Shown: positions 18,080-28,400, counted from the stretch's first letter. The stretch: DNA of 48,529 nt from Chloroflexota bacterium (GCA_026389845.1 JAPLHB010000148.1:1-48529); one strand, 5' to 3'. The notes: a model not told the origin generated them from the sequence alone. Numbers and translations: made by a program.

Positions 18080-19750
18080 ATGCTGGCCATGGCCGACCGA
18101 CGCCCCTATTTGTACGATGTCTTCATCAGCTATCACCCGGAAGATGCTGACTGGGTTCTGGATTGGCTTGCGCCGCGCCTGCGGCAGGCCGGATTTCGGG
18201 TAGCCACCGAAGATGATTTTGTCGCGGGCGCCCCGCGGATTCAGCAGATCGCCGCGTTCATCGAACAGAGCTATCGTACCATCGCCGTTATCACCCCCGC
18301 CTGGGTTACCAGCAGTTGGAACCAATACGAAGCCTCCATCACTATCACTGAGGACCCCGACGCCAGCCGGCGCAAGCTGATTCCGCTCTTGCTGAAGCCT
18401 GCTGCTGTTCCTGCCCCGATCGAGCGCCTGGTCCGGGTGGACTTCACCGCAGAGAAACGCTGGGATCGGCAGTTCAGCCGGCTGGTGCGTGACCTGTGGG
18501 ACGTGATTCCGCCACCGCCCCTCCCGCTGCCGAGACGGGGCGGCCCAGACCTCGCAAAGATCATCCAAAGGTGGCGTTGGTGGCTGCGCTACCATCGGTG
18601 GCGGGCGCGAACGGCTGCGGTTGCGCTGTTCGTTGCCTGGGTGCTGTTGTTCACGGCTTTGCGGTGGCCGCCTTTCCAGATGGGTGTGGGCTGGCAGGCG
18701 TTGAGCTTCCGCGAGCAGGGGGCCTGGCGTCTGACCCGCGCCGGCAATGTGCTCCTCGCCAGCAGTTCCACCAGCTTTCTGGGCTGTGAGGGTGCCGGTC
18801 TCTGGCGCAGCGCCGACGAAGGGGCAAGCTGGGCCGATGTGCCCGTGCCAGCCTTGAAGTTCGACCGCGCCAGCCAGGGATGCGTCCTGGCTGCGATTAA
18901 CAGCTTCGCGTCGACGCCGGCATCCCCGGAGACGGTTTACGCTTCGACGACCGACGTGGGCCTGCTGCGCAGCACCGATGCGGGTCTCACCTGGGCCCGG
19001 GTGGCGTCTGAAACGCTTCCTGCCGAGCTGTGGCAGGTGGTGATCGCCCCCGGCGCCAGCCGGCGTCTCCTGGTGGCCGCACAACGGGGCGGGGTCTTTC
19101 GCTCGACGGATGGCGGAACCACCTTTCAGCGGCTCGATGGCTCCTCCACCTGTCCGCAGGGTGCAGGTAGGGTAGGCAGTCTGTCCCCTTCTCTATCGGC
19201 CGGCAGCCTGCTGGCTACGACCGGCATCTTCTATGTCGGAACAGATAGCGCCAGCACGGGCACATCTTCGGCCGGACTGTACGCCAGCGACGATGGCGGC
19301 GACTGCTGGGAGGTCGTTGACCGCGGGGATGGACGCTACGGCTACGTTGCCATGGCTGCTGTACCCGGCCGTCAAGATGAACTGGCCTTGCTCGTTTACG
19401 ATGCGTTCCACGCGCAGCACGAACCGGCTTATCTGCTGTGGCAGTTCCGGCGCGGCCAGGGGCGTCTGCGCCGGCTCTGGGCTACTTCGAACGCAGTGCG
19501 CACGCTGTTTGTGGATGCCGACCAAGCCCCCCGGTGGTACACTGTTACCGACCTGGGCGCGATCGTCCGTGGCCCCATGGATCGCGCCGATGCCGGGGGG
19601 CCGCTACCCCCAATCCTGCGCTGTCTGCTGCCGCCAACCTGTGACACCGACATGGCAGCCGACTTCGACGCTTTGCCGCCTTTGCTGCTTGCCAACGACC
19701 AGGTCTACCGGTTGGGCATGGTACCCTGGTATCGCCGTCTGTGGCCGTGA
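18080..19750 (+). CDS. TIR-transmembrane-Asp-box propeller receptor-like protein
   Basis: The 556-residue protein begins with a TIR domain (about 10-140, YDVFISYHPEDADW). The catalytic-type Glu is kept at position 84 (SSWNQYEAS, a W-x3-E like that of NAD-cleaving TIRs). A strongly basic stretch (RWRWWLRYHRWRAR) precedes one transmembrane helix (about 178-195), predicting a cytosolic TIR and an outside C-terminus. That C-terminus is a sialidase/Vps10-like propeller with four Asp-box-type motifs (RSADEGASW, RSTDAGLTW, RSTDGGTTF, ASDDGGDCW). This is the layout of a surface receptor signalling through TIR. ATG 18080 and 18089 are both possible. Ligand and product are unknown. Confidence 0.85.
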   Translation: MLAMADRRPYLYDVFISYHPEDADWVLDWLAPRLRQAGFRVATEDDFVAGAPRIQQIAAFIEQSYRTIAVITPAWVTSSWNQYEASITITEDPDASRRKLIPLLLKPAAVPAPIERLVRVDFTAEKRWDRQFSRLVRDLWDVIPPPPLPLPRRGGPDLAKIIQRWRWWLRYHRWRARTAAVALFVAWVLLFTALRWPPFQMGVGWQALSFREQGAWRLTRAGNVLLASSSTSFLGCEGAGLWRSADEGASWADVPVPALKFDRASQGCVLAAINSFASTPASPETVYASTTDVGLLRSTDAGLTWARVASETLPAELWQVVIAPGASRRLLVAAQRGGVFRSTDGGTTFQRLDGSSTCPQGAGRVGSLSPSLSAGSLLATTGIFYVGTDSASTGTSSAGLYASDDGGDCWEVVDRGDGRYGYVAMAAVPGRQDELALLVYDAFHAQHEPAYLLWQFRRGQGRLRRLWATSNAVRTLFVDADQAPRWYTVTDLGAIVRGPMDRADAGGPLPPILRCLLPPTCDTDMAADFDALPPLLLANDQVYRLGMVPWYRRLWP

Positions 19751-19776
19751 CGTCCCGGCCGCGGGGAGGTTTTTCG

Positions 19777-22700
19777 ATGAGCTATCGTGGCAATCCCTTG
19801 CGTCTGCTCTATTCCCTGGCTGGGCCGAGCCTATCTCGCATCGGCCGGGAGCAGCCGGCCGGCGATCCGTTGATGCAGAAGTTGGCAGTCCAGGCACTTC
19901 AAACCAGCCTGGGCGCCCCCGCGGCGACGTCAGCAGCGCCGTCTGAGTCTTCTTCGCCCCGATCGCCCTGGGCTCTCAGCCACATTCCGCCGACGCTGAA
20001 GCGATCGGCGGGTTTGCTGGAAGTGTCTCGTGATTTCCTGTTGAACTTGGCCGGCCGGCTGTGGGAGGTAGGCAGTCTGTCCATCCGGGTGCGCGAACCG
20101 GATCACGACTGGTGGCGTGGGGGCTGGTTCGCGCCCGGGGCTAATACGGCTACGCGAGAAACGTCCCGCGGCGCGCTGCAACAATACCGCAATGTATTCA
20201 ACAAGCAGGCCGACATTTTGGCTGGCCGGATCAATTCGCCGTGGAAATTTCGAGTTATCCCTTTTTCAGCCACAGGGCTGCCGCAATATCTGCGTGGGTG
20301 GGCAACCGATTCGATGATGGACGGCGTCGAGTCACGGGAAATGGCCCATCAATGGCTCGATAGCACGCAGTTCGTCGCTGAGGCGATGCTGGGCCGCGGT
20401 GAATGGCGGGTCGCCTTCCCACCCCAGGTCGCGGAGACGAGCATCGTGAGGCGCTTTGCCGAGGCAGCGACTACGGGCAGCGAGGCGGGCACCCGCTTCC
20501 ACGTCCGTTATCAGCAATGGCACGCCGGCTACCCGGTCCATGGCGGCCAGTTGAGTGTGCATCTGGCCCAGCATGATCCGCGGGTCTCTGCCACTAGCAC
20601 CTACTTACCGATCCCCGACGTGCCGAAGTTCAAGGCTCCTGCCATTAGCGGGGAGCAAGCCAAGCACAACGCGCGCCTGGCTCTGCAGCATTATGCCCTG
20701 CAAGGCTGTTTGGCGGCGCTCAAGCAACTACTGCCGTGGGCGTTGGGCCAAGAGCCTTACCGGGATTGGAGGGCGCGCATTCGTACCTATGCCGAGCGCG
20801 GGCTGCAGTCGCCTGAAGGGAGCGTAGATGGGAAGGAAGAACTGGTCATCCTGCCATTCGCCGGGGAATACTTGCTGGCTTATGAGGTTTGGCTGACCTC
20901 CCCTAACCGGACCGAGACATGGAGCGTATTCGTGGACGCGGCGACGGGGGATATCCTGGGCCGGCCGCGCAACCTGACCTGCTACCAGCGTGCCTACGCT
21001 AGTTCAGAGGAGGCGACACAATCGGGCTTCGTGCCAAATCCACCGAGCATTGCTGTTTCGTGGAACAATAACCCATGCGCGGCATTCCTCGGTATCCGCA
21101 TCTACGATGCTGCACAGCCTGATTTCAGCCGCGATGTCAACTGGAGCACGAACGATACCAGTGGCGCCGAGTTCGAGGCGACAAATGTGGCTTATCATGC
21201 CCAGCAACTCTATAACCATTTTGTCGAACTCGGCGCCGATACGACGAAGCTGACCGATGCTGGCCGGCGGGTTACTGCGTGTGTGGCCACGCCCGATCTC
21301 AGCACCCTGGACATGGGCTTCAACCCTGCCGAGCGGCTTGTCACCTTTCAGCATCAGCAAGGCGCTCAGGGCTTGCTGATTCCGGAGGTCAATCAGCGGG
21401 TGTTTAACCCTACCTTCGACCCTGAAGTGGTTGCCCATGAGACGGCCCATGTTCTGATGTGGTATCTCAACCGGGATCTCTTCGAGAACCTGGTGGAGGC
21501 CGCCCCCTTTGCCCGATCGCTGGTTGAGGGCTATGCCAACTACCTCGGACGGTCTGTGGGAATCGGAGCTGCGCAGGCGGAAGCGTGGGCCGTGGCCGCA
21601 TATCATCCGGTTTCCAACGAATGGGGCGATCGTTGGGCGCTCGACCGGAGCACCGATCGGCCGGGCCAGGACATTCTCGCTGTCCCCGGCCTCTATCCCG
21701 AAGCCCTGGCGACGGGCCTGATCGTCTATGATGTCGGGATGATCTGGGCGCGCGCTCTCTGGGACCTGCGCCAGATCGTTGGCAAGGATGTGACCGACGA
21801 GTTGGCCCACGCAGCATCGTACTACGGTCGGGGCTGGGTCACCAGCTTCGAAACCGTGGCGGAGGGGTTGGTGGAGACGGCTCTATTGTCGCAGAAGGTC
21901 GGCCTGGGCCAGGCCTTATTGCCGTTACTGGCTGCGCGAAACATCGTCGCTGAACAGGGCGTGCAAGCTTTGGCTGCCAGCGGGATGGCGCTCCTGGTAG
22001 GCGGCGATCGCGGGATGGCGCGCTGGTCGCTGCCTGCCGGCAGTTGGGGGACTCCGAACGATGAGCAGGAACAGGTGTCGGTCAATGGCGTGCTGGGGCC
22101 AAGGCCGCTTGGTGGCGTCGTTGCCCTGGCTGTGGACCCAACGACGGACGTCTTCTACGCCGCGACCGAAACCGGGATCTATCGCCGCGGACCTGGCGAT
22201 CCTTGGTGGCGGCCGGTGGGTCAATGGCCGGCCGACCAATACGGCCAGGCCATCGCGGTCAGGCCTGGGGGTGAGTTGTACGTGGGCACCGGGCGCGGTG
22301 TCTGGACGGCCAACGCGGGCCAGCCAGCACCGACCTGGCAGTTGTTCAATCCGACCAGTTGGACCAAGAACTCGTATTCGGGCTTGGCGTCGGATGTAGC
22401 CGTCAGCCCGACCGTGGCTTTGCATCAGAACGTGTATGTGGCGGGGTATACCGGGCTATGGCGGCGTCCCTTGGGCGATCCTAACAGCGATTGGAAATTG
22501 CACGTGCTGCGGGATCAGCGCCACGACCTGGTGACATGCGTGCTGGCGCAGGATGATGGGGTCTTCATCGGCACGGGAAACGCGGGCATCTGGCAAGGTG
22601 GCTTCGATGCTGCCGGCAACTTCTCGGTAAATTCGACTCCCATCGTCGAGTGGAATGGTCTCGACGAAGCCGCGGTGCTGAGCCTGGCAGTGGTTGACAC

Positions 22701-23217
22701 CGCGCCGGTTACGTTGTATGCGGGCACCTCCAAAGGTATCTATCAGGGCCTGCAGGGTGCGAACGGTTGGACCTGGAGCCGCCTGCAAAACAACCTGCCT
22801 CAGGGCGCGGTCGCGACCCGCGTCATCAACTCTGCCGGCGACGTCTATGCCGGGACGCCCTTGCACGGGCTTTTCCGTAAGAACAAGAACCTCTCGGACT
22901 GGAATTCCGTCGCAGAGGTGAAGTCCCTCGTGACGGCCGCTCTCCCGTGGGCCGACAACGCGCAGCCGCTGAGCTTCACCGTGACTGCCCAGGCTGCCAG
23001 GCCGGTGTATTTGCACCCCTTCTATCTGCCGCAGCAGCGCATAGTTCAGATTGGCGTCGCTCCCGCTCAACCGGTAGAGTTGTGGCGGCTCGGCGCCAAC
23101 GTGCAGCCGATTGCGGCGGCGGCAAACGGCCTGATCAATACTGGCGCGGCACAAATACCAGGTTTCTACGCCGCGGTGGTCCGCAGCAACGCGGCGCATA
23201 CGCTCATTGTGAACTGA
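19777..23217 (+). CDS. Gluzincin metalloprotease with C-terminal beta-propeller
   Basis: The protein of 1146 residues has FTP/PepSY-like propeptide segments (about 235-270, FHVRYQQWHAGYPVHGGQL, and 350-405, ending FVDAATGDIL). The zinc site is HETAH (554-558) with a likely third ligand Glu584 (LVEGYANY), as in M4/M36 gluzincins. From about 778 to 1050 there is a propeller of six or so blades ending in patterns like GIYRRGPGDPWW and GLFRKNKNLSDW, similar to that of the TIR protein upstream. Unlike secreted relatives it has no obvious signal peptide. ATG 19777 follows GGGGAGG, 26 nt after the TIR gene. Possibly an effector whose propeptide is removed on activation. Confidence 0.82.
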   Translation: MSYRGNPLRLLYSLAGPSLSRIGREQPAGDPLMQKLAVQALQTSLGAPAATSAAPSESSSPRSPWALSHIPPTLKRSAGLLEVSRDFLLNLAGRLWEVGSLSIRVREPDHDWWRGGWFAPGANTATRETSRGALQQYRNVFNKQADILAGRINSPWKFRVIPFSATGLPQYLRGWATDSMMDGVESREMAHQWLDSTQFVAEAMLGRGEWRVAFPPQVAETSIVRRFAEAATTGSEAGTRFHVRYQQWHAGYPVHGGQLSVHLAQHDPRVSATSTYLPIPDVPKFKAPAISGEQAKHNARLALQHYALQGCLAALKQLLPWALGQEPYRDWRARIRTYAERGLQSPEGSVDGKEELVILPFAGEYLLAYEVWLTSPNRTETWSVFVDAATGDILGRPRNLTCYQRAYASSEEATQSGFVPNPPSIAVSWNNNPCAAFLGIRIYDAAQPDFSRDVNWSTNDTSGAEFEATNVAYHAQQLYNHFVELGADTTKLTDAGRRVTACVATPDLSTLDMGFNPAERLVTFQHQQGAQGLLIPEVNQRVFNPTFDPEVVAHETAHVLMWYLNRDLFENLVEAAPFARSLVEGYANYLGRSVGIGAAQAEAWAVAAYHPVSNEWGDRWALDRSTDRPGQDILAVPGLYPEALATGLIVYDVGMIWARALWDLRQIVGKDVTDELAHAASYYGRGWVTSFETVAEGLVETALLSQKVGLGQALLPLLAARNIVAEQGVQALAASGMALLVGGDRGMARWSLPAGSWGTPNDEQEQVSVNGVLGPRPLGGVVALAVDPTTDVFYAATETGIYRRGPGDPWWRPVGQWPADQYGQAIAVRPGGELYVGTGRGVWTANAGQPAPTWQLFNPTSWTKNSYSGLASDVAVSPTVALHQNVYVAGYTGLWRRPLGDPNSDWKLHVLRDQRHDLVTCVLAQDDGVFIGTGNAGIWQGGFDAAGNFSVNSTPIVEWNGLDEAAVLSLAVVDTAPVTLYAGTSKGIYQGLQGANGWTWSRLQNNLPQGAVATRVINSAGDVYAGTPLHGLFRKNKNLSDWNSVAEVKSLVTAALPWADNAQPLSFTVTAQAARPVYLHPFYLPQQRIVQIGVAPAQPVELWRLGANVQPIAAAANGLINTGAAQIPGFYAAVVRSNAAHTLIVN

Positions 23218-23231
23218 AAGGAGGTCTCTCA

Positions 23232-24221
23232 ATGGCGCGTCTGAACAAATCTCTCATTGTCCTCTTTGTGGCCCTGGCGCTGGCCGGGGTATTGCTGGTG
23301 TTGGTGAAGCCCCCTTCGCCCGCAACGGCCGGTGGCTGTGGCGGGGCATACGAGGTGCGGCCCGGCGACACCTTGTCGGCCATTGCCGGGCAGTTCGGCA
23401 CGACCGTCGAAACGTTGACCCGGCTCAACGGCCTGCGTAACCCGAACTACATCCGCGTAGGCCAGGTGCTCTGCCTGCCCGGAGAGAACGCCCCGGCGGC
23501 ACCCGTGACGGCGTTTCCCCGTCCGGCGCCCGCCACAGCCACCCCATCTCCGCTGACGGCGACCCCAACAGAACCGCCTGCGGCCCTTCCCAGCAAGGTG
23601 GTAATCGAAGCGACCTACGCGTATACGTCCGTGTCGTCCGAAAAGGGCTGGACCTTATCTCCCCAGGCCGGCGTCCGGCTGGAGTATTCCCTCATCGCCA
23701 GTACCGATGCCATCACGTCCCTGATCACTCCCGCTCAATTGCTGGCCAGTGTATCGGCCGACACCCCCGTTCTGCTGTGGATATCGCGACCGGCCAATGC
23801 GCCGGGCTATATCCTTTCGGTAGTAGGTCGCGAGGAGGTAATCACCGAGGCGTTGCACTTGCAGACTCCGAAGGAGATCACGGCTCTGGATGATCTGCGC
23901 CTGCAAGCGGGTGAGCGGAACCTGCAGCGGTTGGAGGATATCAAGATCTGGCTGGAATCGCCCACTGGCGAGCGCTATCCCATTCCGGTGGCGGCGTTGG
24001 GCTACTTCCCAACCACAGGAGATGCCATTTCGGGACAGACGGACGTGTACCTGGTGCTGATTGCCGAGAAGACGGGCGGCTATCGTCTCCGGGCGGCGAT
24101 CAATCTCAACATCTTTGGCCCGCCCAACGAAGGCGTTTTGGCTCGCTGCGGCCGTTGGCAAATGTCCGCCGGCTGGATCTATCGGTGGCTGACGGCCTTC
24201 TATGGCTGTTCAAGACGTTGA
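23232..24221 (+). CDS. Membrane-anchored or secreted LysM protein
   Basis: The 329-residue protein has an N-terminal hydrophobic segment (about 6-26), then one LysM domain (about 38-85, YEVRPGDTLSAIAGQFG to GQVLCLPGE), a Pro/Thr linker (about 90-118) and a C-terminal beta-rich domain of about 200 residues that I do not recognise. LysM binds peptidoglycan or other GlcNAc polymers, so this gene ties the operon to the cell wall. The ribosome site AAAGGAGGT is the strongest in the operon. It lies 14 nt after the protease and 18 nt before the caspase-TIR gene. Confidence 0.82.
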   Translation: MARLNKSLIVLFVALALAGVLLVLVKPPSPATAGGCGGAYEVRPGDTLSAIAGQFGTTVETLTRLNGLRNPNYIRVGQVLCLPGENAPAAPVTAFPRPAPATATPSPLTATPTEPPAALPSKVVIEATYAYTSVSSEKGWTLSPQAGVRLEYSLIASTDAITSLITPAQLLASVSADTPVLLWISRPANAPGYILSVVGREEVITEALHLQTPKEITALDDLRLQAGERNLQRLEDIKIWLESPTGERYPIPVAALGYFPTTGDAISGQTDVYLVLIAEKTGGYRLRAAINLNIFGPPNEGVLARCGRWQMSAGWIYRWLTAFYGCSRR

Positions 24222-24239
24222 CGCATAGGAGACTGACGC

Positions 24240-25478
24240 ATGTTGGATAACGCCCACGCCCTCGTCATCGGTATCGCCAGCTACCAGCACGTCACCGCGC
24301 TGCCGGCGACGGTGCTGCAGGACGCGCAGGCCATTCACGACGCGCTGGTGGATTCGGCCGTCTGCGGCTACGCGACAGAGAACGTGCGACTGCTGCTCGA
24401 CGGCCAGGCGACGCGGGATGCGATCCGCGGCGCGCTGGCCGATCTGGCAGGACGCTGCGACGCCGACGCCACGTTTTTCTGTTACGTCTCCAGCCACGGC
24501 GGCCAGATACCGGGCGGTCCCTACGCGGGCGAATACCTGTTGCCTGTGGATGCCGCCTACGACTCCGACGAATCGGTCGCCCAAACCGCCATCTCAGGCG
24601 CTGAGTTCACCGCGGCGCTGCGCGCCATCCCTGCCCGCAAGGTCGTGGTCGCGTTCGATTGCTGCCACGCGGGCGGCATCGGCCAGCCGAAGGACGCTGC
24701 GGCGCTTGCGTTCAAGGCCGGCCTGCCCGACAGCTACTATGACGCGCTCAAGGCCGGTCGTGGCCGCGTGATCCTGGCTTCGTCCCGCAGCGACGAGCTT
24801 TCGTGGGTGCTGCCGGGGGCCGCCAACAGTCTCTTCACTACGCACCTGCTGTCCGGGCTGCGCGGCGGCATTGCCAGCGATGACGGGTTGATCCGCATCT
24901 TCGACCTCTTCGAGTACCTCCAGCCCAAAGTCACCGCCGATCAGCCCGTGCAACATCCTGTCTTCAAGGCGGAGGTCGAAGAGAACTTCCCCGTGGCGCT
25001 CTACCTGGGCGGGCAGAAGGGGATCATTTCCAAGGACGAGCAGGGCTTTCGCTACGACGCCTACGTCAGCTACGTGGACAAGGAGCCGGACGCCGGCTGG
25101 GTGTGGTCAACACTGGCGCCCCGCCTGGAGGCCGCCGGGCTGCGCGTGGCCGTCTCGGGCGACGTGGATGAGCCGGGCGTCGCGCGGGTGGTCAACATCG
25201 AGCGTGGCATCCGCCAGGCCAAGCGTACCGTCGTGGCTCTCTCGGACAACTACCTGGCCGATCACGTGGCCGACTTCGAGAACGTCCTGGGGCAGACGAT
25301 GGGGATCGAAGAAGGCAGCTACCGGCTGTTGCCGGTGAAGATCGGCACGCTGGATCCCGACAAGCTGCCGCTGCGCCTGCGCATGTTGACGCTCCTTGAC
25401 CTGACCCATCCCTACCGCGCCGAACGGGAGTTCAACCGCCTGGTGCAGGCGTTACAGGGGCCGCTGCCGAGGCGATGA
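24240..25478 (+). CDS. Caspase-like protease fused to TIR domain
   Basis: The 412-residue protein has a peptidase C14 caspase/metacaspase-like domain (about 5-255) with His86 (VSSHGGQ) and Cys142 (AFDCCHAGG) as the expected dyad. A TIR domain follows (about 271-400, YDAYVSYVDKEPD), with Glu347 (HVADFEN) at the catalytic Glu position; the nearby Trp is absent. TIRs can make NAD-derived signals and caspase-like proteases can act as cell-killing effectors; in some anti-phage Thoeris systems a TIR product activates a separate caspase-like effector. Here both are on one chain. No signal peptide, so cytosolic. It sits 7 nt before the nSTAND gene. Confidence 0.88.
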   Translation: MLDNAHALVIGIASYQHVTALPATVLQDAQAIHDALVDSAVCGYATENVRLLLDGQATRDAIRGALADLAGRCDADATFFCYVSSHGGQIPGGPYAGEYLLPVDAAYDSDESVAQTAISGAEFTAALRAIPARKVVVAFDCCHAGGIGQPKDAAALAFKAGLPDSYYDALKAGRGRVILASSRSDELSWVLPGAANSLFTTHLLSGLRGGIASDDGLIRIFDLFEYLQPKVTADQPVQHPVFKAEVEENFPVALYLGGQKGIISKDEQGFRYDAYVSYVDKEPDAGWVWSTLAPRLEAAGLRVAVSGDVDEPGVARVVNIERGIRQAKRTVVALSDNYLADHVADFENVLGQTMGIEEGSYRLLPVKIGTLDPDKLPLRLRMLTLLDLTHPYRAEREFNRLVQALQGPLPRR

Positions 25479-25485
25479 GGCGACG

Positions 25486-28400
25486 ATGAACTACGACCTT
25501 TTCGTTTCCTACGCCGATGCCGATCGCGCCTGGGTCGAAGGCTATCTGCTCGATGCGCTGGAGCAGGCCGGCGTGCGCTGCATGTCGGAGGCGGCCTTCA
25601 CGCTGGGCGCGCCGCGGTTGCTGGAGTTCGAGCGCGCCGTGAAGGAGAGCGGCCGCACGCTGCTCGTCCTTTCGCCGGCTTACCTGGCCGAAAGCTTCGC
25701 GCAGTTCACCGACTTGCTGGCGCAGAGCTACGGCATGGAGACCGCCACCTGGCCGGTCATCCCGCTGATCCTGGCGCAGGTCGCGCTGCCGCCCCGCCTG
25801 GCCATGCTCCAGGCGCTCGATGCCAGCGACCCCGACCGGCGGCCGGCCGCGATCGAGCGTCTGTGCGCGGTCTTGCAGCACCCCGTCCCTGCTCAGCCGC
25901 CTAAGCCAGCCTGCCCCTATCCCGGCATGGTTCCCTTCACCGAGGCCGATGCAAGTAAGTTCTTCGGACGGGATCATGAGATCCAGGAGCTTTTGGATCG
26001 GCTGCGCTTGCACCCCTTTGTAGCCGTGATCGGCCCGTCGGGCAGCGGCAAGTCATCGCTGGTCTTCGCAGGGCTGATCCCCGCGCTGCGCCAGAGCGGT
26101 CTCTTCGGGCCGGGAGACTGGATCGTCAAGTCCATGCGTCCCGGCGAGACTCCGCTTGGCACTCTCGCGCAAACTTCGGGCGTCTCTCTTCCGTCGTCTG
26201 ACCTAACCCCCCGGCCCTCCTTCGACAAGCTCAGGACAGGCTCTTCCCTGCCAGGGAAGGGGGAGACAAGCACCCCTTCCCTCGCAGGGGAGGGGTTGGG
26301 GGAGAGGTCCCTGCTCGTCGTAGACCAGTTCGAGGAGTTGTTCACCCATCAGCCCAAGGATGCCGTGGCTTTCGAGCAGGCGCTCTGCGATCTGGCCCGA
26401 CGGCCGAACTGCTACGTCGTGCTGACCGCGCGCGCCGACTTCTATCCTGACCTGATGAACTCCTCCCTGTGGCCGACGATTCAGGCGCACCGCTTCGAGG
26501 TGTTGCCGCTGGATGCCGACGGCCTACGGCAAGCCATTGTCCGACCGGCCGAAGATACCGGGGTGTACGTGGAGGCGGCGCTGGTAGAGCGGCTGGTAGC
26601 GGACGCCGCGGGTGAGCCGGGGGCGCTGCCCTTCGTGCAGGAGACGCTCCGCTTGTTGTGGGAACGGCTGGAGCGCCGTTTCCTGCCGTTGAGCGCCTAC
26701 AACGCGCTGGTGCTGTCTGTGGGCGCCTACCGCACCCTGGGTGGCGCGACTCGCACCGGCCTGCAGGTCGCGATGGCGCACCGGGCCGATGCGACCCTGG
26801 CCGATCTGACGCCCGGCCAGCAGGCCATTGCCAGGCGCATCTTTCTGCGGCTGGTCCAGTTCGGCGAGGGCCGGGCCGATACCCGCCGTCAGCAGCCCGT
26901 GTCGGCACTGCGCACCCCCAGCGATACCCCGGACGAATTCGATCACACGTTGGAGCACCTGGCCGGCAACCGCCTGCTCAGCCTTAGCGGCGAAGCCGGC
27001 GACCCAAACCGCCGCGCTGACATCGCGCACGACGCGCTCATCACGGGGTGGCCGACGTTGCAGGGGTGGGTGGCGGAACGACGCGAGGCTGAGCTGGCTC
27101 GCCGTCGGATGGAGGCCAAGGCGGCCGAGTGGACGCGGCTGGGCAAGGGCGCGGGTGGCCTATTGGATGCCGTCGAGCTGCGCGAGGCCGAGCGCTGGCT
27201 GGCCGGCTCTGATGCGGCCGACCTGGGCTACGCCGCGTCGTTGTCGGCGCTGGTGGACGCCAGCCGGCGGGCGCTACGCCGGGCGACCCTGTTGCGCGCT
27301 GGCGCGTTGGCGGTGGCCGTTGTCGGCATCCTGTCTGCTGTCCTGATCTATGCCATCTTGCAGCGGTCAGCGGCCCAGCGCGAGGCGAGCTTGCGCCGTC
27401 AAGTCCAGGCGCAACTGGCCCTATCGCAATCGCGTCAGGTGGCAGCCGTCGCGCGCAACCAACTCGACGCAGGGGAGGCGCAACAGGCCCTCTTGTTGGG
27501 CATCGCGGCCACGCAGCAGATCACCGAGACGGTTGAGTCGAACAACGTCTTGCGTGAGGCGCTGGATGCCTGGCGCGGCGAAGATATCCTGGTGGGACAT
27601 GCCGGGCGGGTGTCACACGTGATCTTCAGCCCCAACGGCCAATATCTGGCCAGCATCAGCGACGACAAGACCGCGCGAATCTGGCAGGTGGCAGGCGAAC
27701 GTCGCACGTTGACACTCAGCGGTCATGCCGCCGCGCTGACCGATGTGCTGTTCAGCGCCGACAGCCGCCGGTTGGTCACAGCGAGTCGCGATGGCACGGC
27801 GCGCCTTTGGGAAGTCACGGATGGCCGGCTCGTCTACACGCTGGATCACGGTGCAGCCGTGACTTCGCTGGCGCTCAATCCCGATGGCAAGACCCTGGCG
27901 ACCGGCGGCGAGGACAACACGATCCGGCTGTGGGATCTGACCACCGGGCAATCGGCTCGCACTGAGCCGTTCCGCACCGAGGGCGCCGTCCAGGACGTGA
28001 CCTTCAGCCCGAACGGCATCCTCCTGGTGGCGGCATCCACCGATGGCACGGCCTGGCTGTGGCATCTGCCCAGCGGCCAGTTTGCCCGGCTGAGCGGCCA
28101 CACGACTGTTGTCAGCGCCGTCGCCTTCAGCCCGGATGGCCGCTACCTGGCTACCCGGAGCGGAGATACCGTGCGCGTCTGGGATATGGATGGCCTCAAG
28201 CCGATCCAACTCCGTCAAGCGCAACATGGGGCGGCCGTTCTCAGCCTGATCTTCAGCCCGGATAGTCGCTATCTGGCGAGCGGCAGCCAGGATGCCACGG
28301 CGCGACTGTGGGACATGCGTCGCCTCGACGCCGACCCGACCATCCTGCGCGGTCACACCGAAGCCGTCTGGGGTGTGCTGTTCCGGCCGGATAGTCGGCT

